Shown piece by piece: positions 9,634 through 18,963 of a stretch of 20,585 nt of DNA. This DNA is from Nitzschia sp. DOCU1. Lineage: Eukaryota > Bacillariophyta > Bacillariophyceae > Bacillariales > Bacillariaceae. The translations under genes and the position numbers were made by a program. The stretch lies in NCBI GenBank assembly GCA_951394045.1, contig CATOAN010000010.1:1-20585 (forward strand), in the 5' to 3' direction. Every line of letters starts with the position of its first letter. Positions within the stretch are counted from its first letter, which is position 1. Under the pieces are notes generated by a model. It saw only the letters and a program-made list of their open reading frames with translations, did not search any database and was not told where the DNA came from.

Positions 9634-10032
9634 CCATCATCGCTCGAGCGATTAGACCATCGAGTGTGGGACGCGATTTTCGCCGGAAAGGTCTTTCAGC
9701 GATGAAGCGACACCCGGCTCGCAGAAAGTGCAACTGGTGATCATAGACATATACAATCATGGAGATGTTGACCGAACGCTCGCCTGCCTTGTTCTCTCGA
9801 TATAAGCCTTTTGAATCAGACGACTGAATTTTGGCTCGCCACAACCCAAGCACTTGGGAGCGGCTCGCGCGTACGAGCAGGTCGACCGTCTCCTCCTGAT
9901 CGTCGGCAAGACGAAATCGGCTTTTTCGCCGTTTCGGGATCTTGTCCCTTTTTTGGATGGATGTGACATTATCCTCCATTGGCTTCTAGACCAACATCAA
10001 TATACTACATACACATCTGGGAACAATTCACA
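9634..10032. promoter_or_regulatory. Divergent spacer between a four-helix gene and the TPR-like gene
   Basis: This 399-base gap lies between two divergent start codons and must serve both promoters. I see no clear TATA box or repeat. A minus-strand open frame (9572-9979) covers most of it but has no recognisable content. Confidence 0.4.
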
Positions 10033-10638
10033 ATGTTTGGAATTCCAAAGTCTCTATTAACCGGACTTTGGGCATTCGCCTTTTCCTCTCCTGAGTATTC
10101 ATTTCAAAACCCCAGGCTCCAGGGTGCCTTGGATTTCTATAAGGAGGGCCAAGAGCTCGCTCGACAAGGCGAGTACCGAGAGGCCTGTGATGCCTTCATG
10201 ACGGGCATATTTTCCGGTCGCAAGGTTGTGGAAGAGATGCAAGGCACCCCGAAAAATGACGACCCGGAAGAAGAAAGCTCTCGAGCTCTCGAATGGCTCG
10301 TGTCGTCGTATTTGGCATGTGCGGAAGCACGAATGCAACTTGAGGATTGGCAGATGGCTCGCAGCGATGCGTGGGCGGCCTGCATGTATTCCAACAATCA
10401 AAATCTACAAGCGCTGGAATGCATGTTGACCGTTTGCGAAAACACCAAGGATTGCATTGGTCAATTATCGACTCTCAAGTCGATCCGTATGGTTTTAGCC
10501 GGGAGCAGTGACAATGATGGATCAAATGGCGGGAGTAGTAGGTATTCCTTGGATCAGGTAGACAATCAAATCGTATTGGTGGAAAAGAAACTCGAGGAGA
10601 AATTCAGGAGCAAAAACAACAACGATGAGAAGGATTAA
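10033..10638 (+). CDS. Small TPR-like helical repeat protein
   Basis: This is a 201-residue protein. The start is the first ATG of the frame; the 18 codons upstream open only from a TTG. The first 20 residues (MFGIPKSLLTGLWAFAFSS) are hydrophobic and could be a signal or short anchor. WAFAF loosely recalls the ASAFAP-type plastid import motif of diatoms but does not match it, so targeting is undecided. Residues about 34-70 (ALDFYKEGQELARQGEYREA, then a second helix) and 90-130 (SSYLACAEARMQLEDWQMAR) have the spacing of tetratricopeptide helix pairs, which usually bind other proteins. An acidic linker separates them and the C-terminus is a charged coiled segment. No introns. It lies between two minus-strand paralogues, divergent from one and convergent with the other, so it predates or postdates that duplication without being part of it. 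Confidence 0.75.
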   Translation: MFGIPKSLLTGLWAFAFSSPEYSFQNPRLQGALDFYKEGQELARQGEYREACDAFMTGIFSGRKVVEEMQGTPKNDDPEEESSRALEWLVSSYLACAEARMQLEDWQMARSDAWAACMYSNNQNLQALECMLTVCENTKDCIGQLSTLKSIRMVLAGSSDNDGSNGGSSRYSLDQVDNQIVLVEKKLEEKFRSKNNNDEKD

Positions 10639-10797
10639 CTCGAGGAAGAAGTCAACGAATGAGGTGCAACTGGTGGAAGTTGTACTCGTGTTCTATTATC
10701 AGTGTGACAATCTACAATTCTGGACTGGTATGAATTCAATGAAAAAATTTCATGGCTAAAAAATGAGTCTGGAAGGAAAGGAGCCCCTGGAAAAATC

Positions 10798-13487
10798 CTA
10801 CTCCAGTGGATGGATCTGGGACTCAATCGACGGAACCTCGTCGTCGTCCTCATGTTCCTCATTCGACTCTTCGTAATAGCGCCCGCCGTTGGGGTGATAA
10901 ATTGAAGCGTCATACCCAAGGGTCATAACTTCGCCGAGCACGGTGACTGTCCTGGCAGACGATGAAGTCGATAGTGTTCGTTCCAGATAATTGTCATCCG
11001 TTGCATGATCTTCGTGAACTTTATCCATTATTAAGCCAGTTTCGAGATCAGACTTGCTTGGTAATAAAGCGTGGTCTGGATCATATTCCACCGTCTCGTA
11101 GAACTCGTCACGATCAATTAGCGTTCCGCTGTTTTGGGGGAGTATTTTATCATCGACCCCAGCGTCCACCTGGTCTTCAATGACTTTTTCTGTTACGATA
11201 GCTTCGGCTGTTTCGTCGTCAGTATATCCCAAATTCAGACTTCTTGTTGGATCATCGACTTTTCCGCCGATGCCTGGAAAGTCATTATCTGGCATTTCTT
11301 CTTTTGAAGGTTGTTCTGTTACTTGTTGCTGTGCTGGCAACATATCGTTTTTGTTTGGTTCTAGTACGTGATGTTCCTGAGGTGGATGATCATCACCGCC
11401 GTGGTTCACGTCACTAGTCGCAGTTTCTTCCGCATCTTCTATGGTTGCAACAGCGCTCGTGGAATTGTCATTGTTTGCACCCACCATTGGGTTGCTACTT
11501 GATAAATCTGGTGCCTCCAAATTAAGAGGCTCAACCGTCCCGTCGAATTCCTCTACCCCCTGCACGTACAATACGCTGTCCTGTTGGAGTATTTCGACAA
11601 TCTTAGCATCTCGCACATTTTGATCGGCATCAACTATCCTGGGAGGCAAGGCTGAATCTTCTTTGATTTCCTCCTTCAAGACCATGCCGGGCTCTTCTTC
11701 CGCTTCCTTCAAATAAAAAGTTGTTGGTTCAACCTCCATGCTTATGTTCGAAGGTTCATCTGCTGTTTCGTCTGTATACTCTTCGGCCGATACGTTGCCA
11801 CGTTCTAGAGATTCGTCGTGTGATCGATCGTTATGATTCCCCACAGAGATAGTCGCGTCATTCAGCTCCTTCTTAAGTGGTGCCTCGCCTTGTGACAAAG
11901 TTCCATCGGCCGCAATCAGGGCCGAAGGCGCTCCCCCGGGGTCACCAATGGCGGCACCGAGCTGCATGATTTGTAAAGGTTCGTTCTCATCATGCTCCAT
12001 CGCCTCATAGAATGCTTCATTTTCTACTTGTGGTCCGCCTTCCTCAATGAGAAGAAGGTCGTCGATACCATCAAGCGTCATCTCTGGGAAAATATCCCCT
12101 TCCTGCGTCGTGCCTTTTGTCTCTTGAGCCGCAAGCGAAATTCCAAACATATTTGACATTGCCTTCAGCATTTCTTTAAGACCGAGGTCGTCGTCTGCAG
12201 TTTCTTCATTATCGCCGTGCTTTTCCTGGTCATCTCCCGGTAACATTGAGTCGGCATCGGCAGAATCAATTATGCTCAAGTCGTCGAATGGAAAGGGCGT
12301 ACCCGGAATATCTACTATGGATCCAGATTCCATTGGACATTCCATGTCATCAAGAGATGCCGGCATGAAGGGTGCGCCAGGGGCATCATCTACTACGGGA
12401 CCAGATTCCACTGGACTTTCCATGTCATCTACTAGAGATGCCGATACTGATGCCGTTGAGCCCTCCTCCATATGCATGCCGCTGTACTCATCGTGGCTGA
12501 CATCATCCATAGTAACGTCCATTTCTTCGTCGTCTAGATCGGCAGCTACGTCCTCGTAGCTGACACCAACTTTGCCATCAGCCCCACTGGCTGTTCCAAC
12601 TTCCAACGAGGGCTTCCTATAATATAATCGATCCGGTCGTTGCCGCTTTAGGTGCATTTGAATCTGATTTCGTAGAGTTATTAAGGTTCCAAAGAGTGCC
12701 AAAATATGAAAACAAGCTGCTGCCACCGCCACACGCGCTCCACTGCCGACTCGACATTCACCAAATCCCACCTCTCCTTGACTGGTTAATAGGATAACAT
12801 GATGATAAGTTTGACGCGGTGGGCAATAGTATTCAATACCGCAGATTCCCCGAAAACGACGTACCAAAAACCCTTGTTATGCAAAGCCACAAAGCTAAAA
12901 ATCTGTAATAAGGGTGCCAGAAACCACACCACGACCATGACCCAAACGCTACATCGCTGATTCTCCCTGATAAACAAGTCCCAAATCCCGGCGAGAACAC
13001 CAATAATAGATAACAAGGGAACCACAATTGCAAGTGTTTGGGCGACATGCATACTAGCATCCTCCAAACTCTCATTTGTTTTCGGATACTCCCGACACTC
13101 ACCGGACGACGAGCTAGCATATCGAAAGAGACCCACACTCAAGTATATCCGTTGGGGCTCTTGTTCAATGGCTATCTTTGTTGCATTGATGGTTATCATG
13201 TGTGGGGGTAGCTGTAAATCATAAGTCGTCCCAAAAAAGTCGCAATTGGATAACACAGACATATACATTGTGGTAGCCATAAGAGCAACTAGCAAGGAAA
13301 CGATTCTGGTAATAAGCCATGGGAAACAGTGAGACGAGGAAGTTTGTTGATGAGAACTTGCAGCGTTACCGATGAAAACTTTGATTTACCTTCCACATTG
13401 AACCTTCCATTCGTCCACCGAAATCTGCTTCTTCTTCTTTCGTTCCCTTTTCTTACTACTTGAGAAATTACTGCTGATGGCCTTCAT
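10798..13487 (-). CDS. Four-transmembrane protein with conserved loop cysteines and very long acidic tail (family member 2, 3 exons)
   Basis: Exons on the minus strand are 13487-13390, 13305-12865 and 12781-10798, with GT-AG introns of 84 and 83 bases, giving 840 residues. The start is the first ATG after an in-frame TAG. A Lys-rich N-terminus precedes helix 1 (about 33-53). Helices 2 to 4 are about 121-145, 151-175 and 195-217. C54 (CxFF), SVGLFRY (89-95), C103, C180 and C189 match the first family member. Both introns split the same codons in the same phase: the Arg before helix 1 and the Cys that opens the second loop. The remaining 620 residues are a strongly acidic, probably disordered tail. 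It contains a two-copy imperfect repeat (DDMESPVESG / DDMECPMESG) and a recurring FYExxExD motif. It may be a signalling or scaffold membrane protein, but the function is unknown. Confidence 0.8.
12293..12443 (-). repeat. Two-copy imperfect tandem repeat inside the acidic tail
   Basis: Two adjacent copies of about 70-80 bases share the run TTCCATGTCATC and flanking sequence on the plus strand. They encode DDMESPVESGPVVDDAPGAP and DDMECPMESGSIVDIPGTP in the four-helix protein. The length difference keeps the reading frame. This looks like a local slippage duplication in disordered tail sequence. Confidence 0.6.
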
Positions 13488-14000
13488 TCCGGAGCAAGAA
13501 AGCAGCAACAACAGCACCACTGCCTACTAAAATCAATAGACGATAAACTTTTCGATGTGGTGGTGGTAGCAGCAATCCAAATTGGAAAGACCGCCATTGC
13601 CTTGCAGCCGTATGGTCCATCATTGTGGCGGGAAGGCGGGCGCGAATCGCGAATCTGGTGGGGGATTGGCCGATTTTGTGAGCATGTTTCGCCTCCGGAT
13701 TGTACATCGCCCCGCCCGTATGGACGTCCATCCGGCAGGCGAACACCACAGTCGCCGGCCCTCCCATCTAAACTTTTCGAAATTTCACGCCAGCCCCCCT
13801 GAGCACTTTAATGCGATTCCGTTCCGCTCTCTTAAGTACTTCTATCGAGTCTTGTTTAGCGACTGTTGGGAGAAATTTCCCGGCCATTTTTGGCCACCAA
13901 TTACTGTATCTTTACACTCTCCAGGGTTGCACCTGCCCCCAACAAGCCCCCGACGGCCGCCTTCTCCTCATAATTTGCTAACACTACGGGCACCGACTCA

Positions 14001-14056
14001 CTGATCAACGATCAGCAACCAGTTGCAGATCCCGTTTTAATGGGATCGCCTGGTTG
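14001..14056. repeat. Two adjacent hairpins
   Basis: The first is CTGATC-AAC-GATCAG at 14001-14015. It is followed at once by a compound stem at 14016-14056: CAACCAG, then GATCCC, an eight-base loop, GGGATC and CTGGTTG. The outer and inner stems are separated by 5 and 2 unpaired bases. The loop edge contains the ATG (14040) of the repeat-bearing open frame. Such strong back-to-back palindromes can mark transposon junctions; here they lie inside the inverted repeats. Confidence 0.65.
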
Positions 14057-14942
14057 TGTTGAACAGCAGGAGACGGTGCTGGCGGCATGCGGAGGGATTG
14101 GTCAGCGTGCACTTCGGGTCCAAGACCCGCTGCAGACCATTCTCATGGCAACACCGCCCCCCGACAGTACATCTGTCGGTTCTTTTATTATATCTACGAA
14201 TGATGGCCGCAACGAGGTCATTGCCGACAACGACGGCAACAGGAAGGACGACTACAACGAGGCCATTGCCGACAACGACGGCAACAGGAAGGACGACTAC
14301 AACGAGGCCATTGCCGACAACGATGGCAACAGGAAGGACGACTACAACGAGGCCGTTGCCGACAACGACGGCAACAGGAAGGACGACTACAACGAGGAGG
14401 CCGTTGCCGGCATTGACTACAGTCCCAACGAAAATGGCAGAGAGAACAATGAGGACGATGGCAACAATGAGGATGGCGACGGCAAGGATGGCGAAGATGA
14501 CGAAGTAGTCGATCAATTTAAAAAAAGCATGTTAGATTTTCATTCTTTAACTCTTTTTAAATTTGATCCTATTTCTTCCTCTACCGTTGCCCATGGACGC
14601 CTGCCTGAAGTCACAGTAGTTGGTCAGTGTAAGATTTGGATTTGTCATCCTGGCCTTCTGACAAAACCGTCTGAACCCGACCAACTTTTCATTGGTCTTC
14701 CTTCATTTGCCGACGAACACTGGAAAGCTCATGTGGTAAAGAATGAATTCATCACTCCTGAGCTGGTTGAAGGATCGCCCTTCTGGTGTGCGTCCAGAAA
14801 AGGTCACAAGATGATTCTTGGAATTATTGGTATCACCTGTCGCATCACAGTAGACAACATCATGATACTTCTTGAAGAGACACGTTTCTTCTGTGTTGGA
14901 CCATGCTACGCAAAGGAAGACTTTGCTTGTTGGGTCAATTGA
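14040..14942 (+). CDS. Open frame with 15-residue tandem repeats inside the transposon (doubtful gene)
   Basis: A 300-codon frame begins at an ATG in the hairpin loop. Codons about 61-120 hold four copies of the 15-residue unit ADNDGNRKDDYNEAI, followed by an acidic Asn/Asp/Glu-rich stretch to about codon 160. The rest has ordinary composition but matches nothing I know. The final 58 or so codons are exactly antisense to the conserved part of the transposase, so at least that end is probably not selected as protein. Because the repeat unit is a multiple of three, it keeps frames open on both strands, which makes this frame weak evidence for a gene. It may be a captured host fragment or chance. 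Confidence 0.25.
   Translation: MGSPGCVEQQETVLAACGGIGQRALRVQDPLQTILMATPPPDSTSVGSFIISTNDGRNEVIADNDGNRKDDYNEAIADNDGNRKDDYNEAIADNDGNRKDDYNEAVADNDGNRKDDYNEEAVAGIDYSPNENGRENNEDDGNNEDGDGKDGEDDEVVDQFKKSMLDFHSLTLFKFDPISSSTVAHGRLPEVTVVGQCKIWICHPGLLTKPSEPDQLFIGLPSFADEHWKAHVVKNEFITPELVEGSPFWCASRKGHKMILGIIGITCRITVDNIMILLEETRFFCVGPCYAKEDFACWVN
14211..14410 (+). repeat. 45-bp tandem repeat, about 4 copies
   Basis: ATTGCCGACAAC or GTTGCCGACAAC recurs at 14220, 14265, 14310 and 14355, exactly 45 bases apart. A partial fifth copy starts at 14403, after an extra GAG. Copies differ at only a few bases (for example GACGGC/GATGGC and ATTGCC/GTTGCC), so the expansion is recent. The unit contains AACGAGG, ACAACGACGG and AAGGACGACTAC blocks. 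Confidence 0.9.
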
Positions 14943-16118
14943 CTTCGAGGCTCGTTGGTAGGCTACCGTTTGCCTAAGTTGCTCAAAATCATCCTCTTTT
15001 GAGTGATCAACATAGCCTGTGGGTTCTTGTCTGTTGGTGCTGTTGTTCTTGCTGTCACGATCATAACAAGTTGAGATGAGCTTAGAGGGAGAGACACGTG
15101 AGCTATCATTCAAAATGACATCTGCATCACAATTTGGAGAGGAGGGCGGGAGGGCACCAGTAGATTCATCATCTTCAGCAGGGCAGTCCCAGAGAACTTG
15201 AAATGAGACTTGGGGTGATTCACGAAAGAAATCAAGTAGGCCACCAATGTCCATGTCGGATGCTGGAAGGTTATGTTTATCATCGAGTATAGCTTGCTTC
15301 TGGATGTATGCAATCTTTGCTCTAGAAATGTGCCTTCCTAGCTTTGAATGCATGAAGTTGCGACCAACTCCAGAACCAACACAGGCTTCTGCTAATGCTT
15401 GCAAATTGCGTCTTTCTTCAGGTGGAATAAGAGCAGAGGGGAGGGGCAGTTTTGAAGTGTCAACACGGGGATGAAAGGAGTGTGTTGGGTTGCCCGCCCT
15501 TGGATTCAGATAGAAACCATACTGATCCCAACCCACCTGAAAGCTGAAGTGGCAGCATTCATCTGGGTCAAGAGCACGTATGGTGGAAGTTCGTCGGGCC
15601 AAGGATCGTCCATTCTTACGCCGACCAGCTTTGTCTGAATTGACAATAGAGTCAGTTCGATACTGTGGCGAAGTGCTGTTGCTTTCGTTTGGTAACTCTT
15701 TTTTGTCGGTAGGGCAACCTTGACCAGGAGAGAAGACTCGGCAGCATGCAGAGCAACAAAACCTACGCTGGCCTCGTTTGCTACCATTTGCCACAATAGG
15801 TGATCCGGAGGAATGCCCTGCGTTCCGCAGGGCAATCTTGAGCTTCTCGAATCCATGACAATTCGGAGGAAGAGTCTTCAAAGATGCATCTGGTGGAGGA
15901 AACTGATTACTGTCAAAATACAATTTGGTACAACGGTTGTGCCCAAAACCAAAATAGAGACAGAGATCGTGTGGCTGTAAGGCGTCTTCTAGGATACCGT
16001 TATGGAACATTCGTGTATCCATCATAATGCTTCCTTTCCATTTCTTGGATAGGAGATTGTTAGCATAATCATCAAACTGCTGGAACAAAGGTGCGTTGTG
16101 CTGCTGTGCTGTGGTCAT
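14703..16118 (-). pseudogene. Truncated Mutator-like (MULE) transposase
   Basis: The frame starts at an ATG (MTTAQQHNAP) and runs 471 residues. Residues 120-135 have a Cys cluster (CCSACC...C). Residues 186-217 (DECCHF...GFYLNP...THSFHP) look like the zinc-binding DNA-recognition module of Mutator-like transposases, with Cys-Cys-His and His-x2-His ligands. A helical stretch follows (ALAEACVGSGVGRNFMHSKL). Residues 430-450 (VVYCDATGDTN, then HLVTFSGRTPEGRSF) match the start of the DDE catalytic core, with D435 as the probable first catalytic Asp. After F450, at about 14769, the similarity stops: 21 unrelated residues precede a stop. The second Asp, the Glu and any C-terminal SWIM finger are missing, so it cannot be an active transposase alone. 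The DNA-binding half is intact and could still bind element ends. Confidence 0.75.
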
Positions 16119-16226
16119 GGTGCATCATTGTGCTAGGTACTAGAGAATGAGCAAACAAGAATGATGGACGGAGTGAAGCATTGCCGCCAGGGTCGGTGGA
16201 GATTGGATTCAAACATGTATGCTCAA

Positions 16227-16233
16227 ATTTATA
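16227..16233 (-). promoter_or_regulatory. Possible TATA box of the transposase
   Basis: TATAAAT reads on the minus strand 109 bases before the transposase ATG, inside an AT-rich patch just internal to the right inverted repeat. Position and orientation suit a core promoter, but the motif is short. Confidence 0.3.
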
Positions 16234-16327
16234 GCTATATACAATATTAGAGAGTTGGCCGGGAGGCGAATCCAAGGTCCACATCCCGGTTGACGGACAT
16301 ACTGTCGGGGCGATCTTTAATCCGGGG

Positions 16328-17354
16328 CGTTGGACGAAGATGTGCCAAAAATGTGAGGGCTTAATAGCAGGAAGCGAACGAACCATTGAGAATCGGCTTA
16401 ATAGTTTTGTTCCAAGTGTCTAACAAATCGGTCGGAATCGGAATGCGAAGGCTTTTTCCGTCTTATGGTGTGGAAAGAATCGGACAGTGTCCCCGACGAA
16501 TTTAATCCTTTGGTGTTCATAGCAACATCTGGCGTGCCGATGGATCAGTTGTGCAGGGGGCTTATGTTGAAGCGCTTGTCGTTTTTCGAACCAAGAATAG
16601 AAACGCATCCAAAAACAGAAGGCCCAAAGACATCATCGTTAATTGAGCTTCATGGCGTCCATAATGAAGACCTTCTGCGTCTAAAGACGTTTTATTTATG
16701 AAGGCGGATGCTTGCCAGAGACACAATAATATCACCATTTTAGCATATTAATCCCGATGTCGGAAATAGCACTCTGGCGTACCATACTCAAGCCATTTGC
16801 GGTACCTGGTACGTTAGTCATGGTCTCATGTGGATACAAGTGGATGGGCCCAAGCACGTCGACATTCTCTATGCCGGAATGCAATCCGAATTCCGTACAC
16901 TTAATGCGACTGATATTTTCAAATACCATTGAGCAAAGAACGATTCTATTCTTTTCGGGCTTTTGTAGCACAATCTTCGGGGACAGGTAGGGGATTTGGC
17001 CTATTTAATGAACATCATTGTCGAGCCACCACCTGGCCCCAAACGCACGACTTCTTTGGACATTTGTTTACATAAGGTGACCGGATGTCTTCGGTTTTCG
17101 ACCTCCACGATTTTCTCCGAAATAGAGACAACGGAATAACTTTTTAGCAACGCGCACACTGCAAAGCGAAGACCCCGCCCATTGCTTCCTTCTCACCTCA
17201 CAACACAATCCTATCTTATGTGTCCCTTTCTGTGCCTGTAGTTTCTCTTGGGACCATTTTAGTTGTTTTTTCGTTTCTCTGGAAGGAACGCTTCACAACA
17301 AGCCGAAGTGCCAGAAACAGGAAGAAAACAAAGAACAACTCCTTACATTCTCTA
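16328..17354. other. Intergenic region between the transposon and the ARM-like gene
   Basis: No supported gene in about 1 kb. Two plus-strand frames of under 80 codons (16465-16701 and 16757-16990) carry no recognisable domain. A short palindrome, GGACAGTGTCC, lies near 16482. The last 150 bases become C/A-rich and presumably hold the promoter and leader of the gene starting at 17355. Confidence 0.5.
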
Positions 17355-18479
17355 ATGGTTGTCTCCTGGTTGTCCGACGATTACTACAACAACAATCACA
17401 AAAAGAAGAAACGAACCTCCATGAATGCACCAATACCTTCTACAAATCACCCGGCCATGAATAGTAGTAGTAGTAGTGTCAGGGTCTCGCCTAGAATGTT
17501 CGACGGAGGAGCATCATCGTGCCACAAAATGGAAGATGACAATAGCAGCAGCAATTTTGCATCTGCCGCGGCATCACGAACGACGACGTCACATGCTGCC
17601 AAGCCATTGCATCATTCATCTCCCATGTTACGGAATGCCCCTACCTTTCCTCCATCGGTAGTGAATCCCAGTCGAAGCAACCCCACCATGAGCACATTCA
17701 AAGGCAGTGCTGGGATGCGACGAGCGGCACATTATCATTTGCATCATCAAGCGAATGCTTCCTTTGCCGCGACAACCACCACAACACGACAGCAGCCACA
17801 ACTTCCACCTCAACAGCAGGGACTACATGTGAACGCTGGACGTCGCAACTCGCTCGTGGGATTGGATAAGATTGTTCAACGAAGCAGTTCCAAGAGTGTC
17901 AAGCAAATGTTGTCGCACTTGGAAGCGCTGGCGAATGCTGCTACTGACGACGCTTCAGCAACCGCTGCTCCCGGCCATGAAGTAAATACACTCTTGGAAC
18001 TCAGCGCGGACAGCTATTATCGTGTAGTGATTCACAAGTGCCACGGTGTGGAAATTGTTCAACAATTGATGCAACGCTTTCCAGACCTAACAGAAGCCTG
18101 TCAACAATTGTTGCAAATACTGGGCACCACTACCTTTGTGGCGGCGGAATCTCCTCGTTCGACTCGAACTACCATGCCATTGGAATCAGGCGGCGAGAAG
18201 GAAAGAAACACCCCGGTCATGGAAGGCTTGGCGAGTCAAGCCCTACGATTGGCCAAGAAAACTTCTGTCATGAGTACATCGAATAGTAGCTGCTGCAGCA
18301 GCAGTGATGACATTATGGAAGAAGAAGGAGAAGATACTACTCCCATGGTGATTGACTACCATCATCATCATCATCAAAGCTCGGAAGATATTGTTACAAT
18401 CATCAATGAAGGTTGCCGAGAATACTTGTTATTTCGACAAGATTCTTCATCCGCCAACAACAACGATGCTGCGAACTAG
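17355..18479 (+). CDS. Low-complexity protein with a single ARM/HEAT-like segment (hypothetical)
   Basis: This is a 374-residue intronless frame. The start is the first ATG in frame (MVVSWLSDD); the frame opens 45 codons earlier only from a GTG, and a second ATG at 17418 is also possible. The first 190 residues are low complexity, rich in Ser, Asn, His, Thr and Gln, including SSSSS from an AGT run and TTTTT and QQQ runs. Residues about 180-258 are helical and ordered. LLELSADSYYRVVIHKCHGV followed by EIVQQLMQRFPDLTEACQQL has the helix pattern and Cys/Gly spacing of armadillo/HEAT repeats, which bind proteins. The C-terminal part is again disordered, with HHHHH and an acidic stretch, then a short helix before the stop. 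No partner or location can be inferred. Confidence 0.65.
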   Translation: MVVSWLSDDYYNNNHKKKKRTSMNAPIPSTNHPAMNSSSSSVRVSPRMFDGGASSCHKMEDDNSSSNFASAAASRTTTSHAAKPLHHSSPMLRNAPTFPPSVVNPSRSNPTMSTFKGSAGMRRAAHYHLHHQANASFAATTTTTRQQPQLPPQQQGLHVNAGRRNSLVGLDKIVQRSSSKSVKQMLSHLEALANAATDDASATAAPGHEVNTLLELSADSYYRVVIHKCHGVEIVQQLMQRFPDLTEACQQLLQILGTTTFVAAESPRSTRTTMPLESGGEKERNTPVMEGLASQALRLAKKTSVMSTSNSSCCSSSDDIMEEEGEDTTPMVIDYHHHHHQSSEDIVTIINEGCREYLLFRQDSSSANNNDAAN

Positions 18480-18963
18480 ACTATTAAACCTCGAGTGGGA
18501 TCATTATGCTAACGAGACGCCCTCTCCTGCTGCTGGATATACACCTGTTTATATTACTACTACTACTATAACAATTTAAAGCAATTTTGTCAATGCATTA
18601 CAACAACAACAACAACAACAGTCGCTGCTTATAGGCTATCCTACTACGCACTATCCAGTTAGCAACTGCTAGAGTAGTAGTAGTTACCAAGATCAAAGCA
18701 CCCGTCTCTCTCTACTAGTATTAGTAGGAAACAAAAGCCATTTACTTTCGTGGGATTGAACTATCCGAGTAAAAATAGTAGTAGCGGGAGAGCAGCTTCT
18801 GTTCAACATGCAGTTCTCTCCGGCGAACCAAGGCCCATAGCCTTTTCATCCTCGAGCTCAACACCCTTCTTTTGCAGCTGGCATACCAGAAAAAGAGAAT
18901 TCAGACTTCTCTCTCTGGTATTAATAGCATTAATATTTAGCTAGCGAGGTCATCGAATGAGCG

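Larger units (their letters stand above)
13690..16327. mobile_element. Degraded Mutator-like DNA transposon with imperfect terminal inverted repeats
   Basis: A Mutator-like transposase fragment (14703-16118, minus) lies between two imperfect inverted repeats. The best-matched core is 13695-13735 against the reverse complement of 16325-16286. By hand, 32 of 41 positions agree with one single-base gap, and shared blocks occur in the same order and nearly the same spacing: CCGGATT, ATCGCCCCG, GTATG, CGTC and CCGG. Weaker similarity continues on both sides, so true ends and target-site duplication were not fixed. The left arm lies about 200 bases upstream of the start codon of the four-helix gene at 10798-13487. 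The element must be non-autonomous now, because its transposase is truncated. Confidence 0.6.

Noticed and set aside
9572..9979. Minus-strand 135-codon frame spanning the divergent spacer
   Set aside because: It overlaps the first exon of the four-helix gene in a different frame and has no recognisable content; intron and cysteine conservation supports the other frame.
14211..14410. CRISPR-like array
   Set aside because: The 45-base units are directly adjacent with no variable spacers, and the genome is eukaryotic.
14037..14516. Minus-strand frame of Val/Leu-rich repeats (NGLVVVVLPVAV units) that looks like a membrane protein
   Set aside because: It is the antisense of the 45-bp tandem repeat, whose length divisible by three opens frames artificially; the hydrophobicity is a by-product.
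16465..16990. Two plus-strand frames of 77-78 codons between the transposon and the ARM-like gene
   Set aside because: Short, with no domain, no splice link and no similarity to each other or to neighbours.
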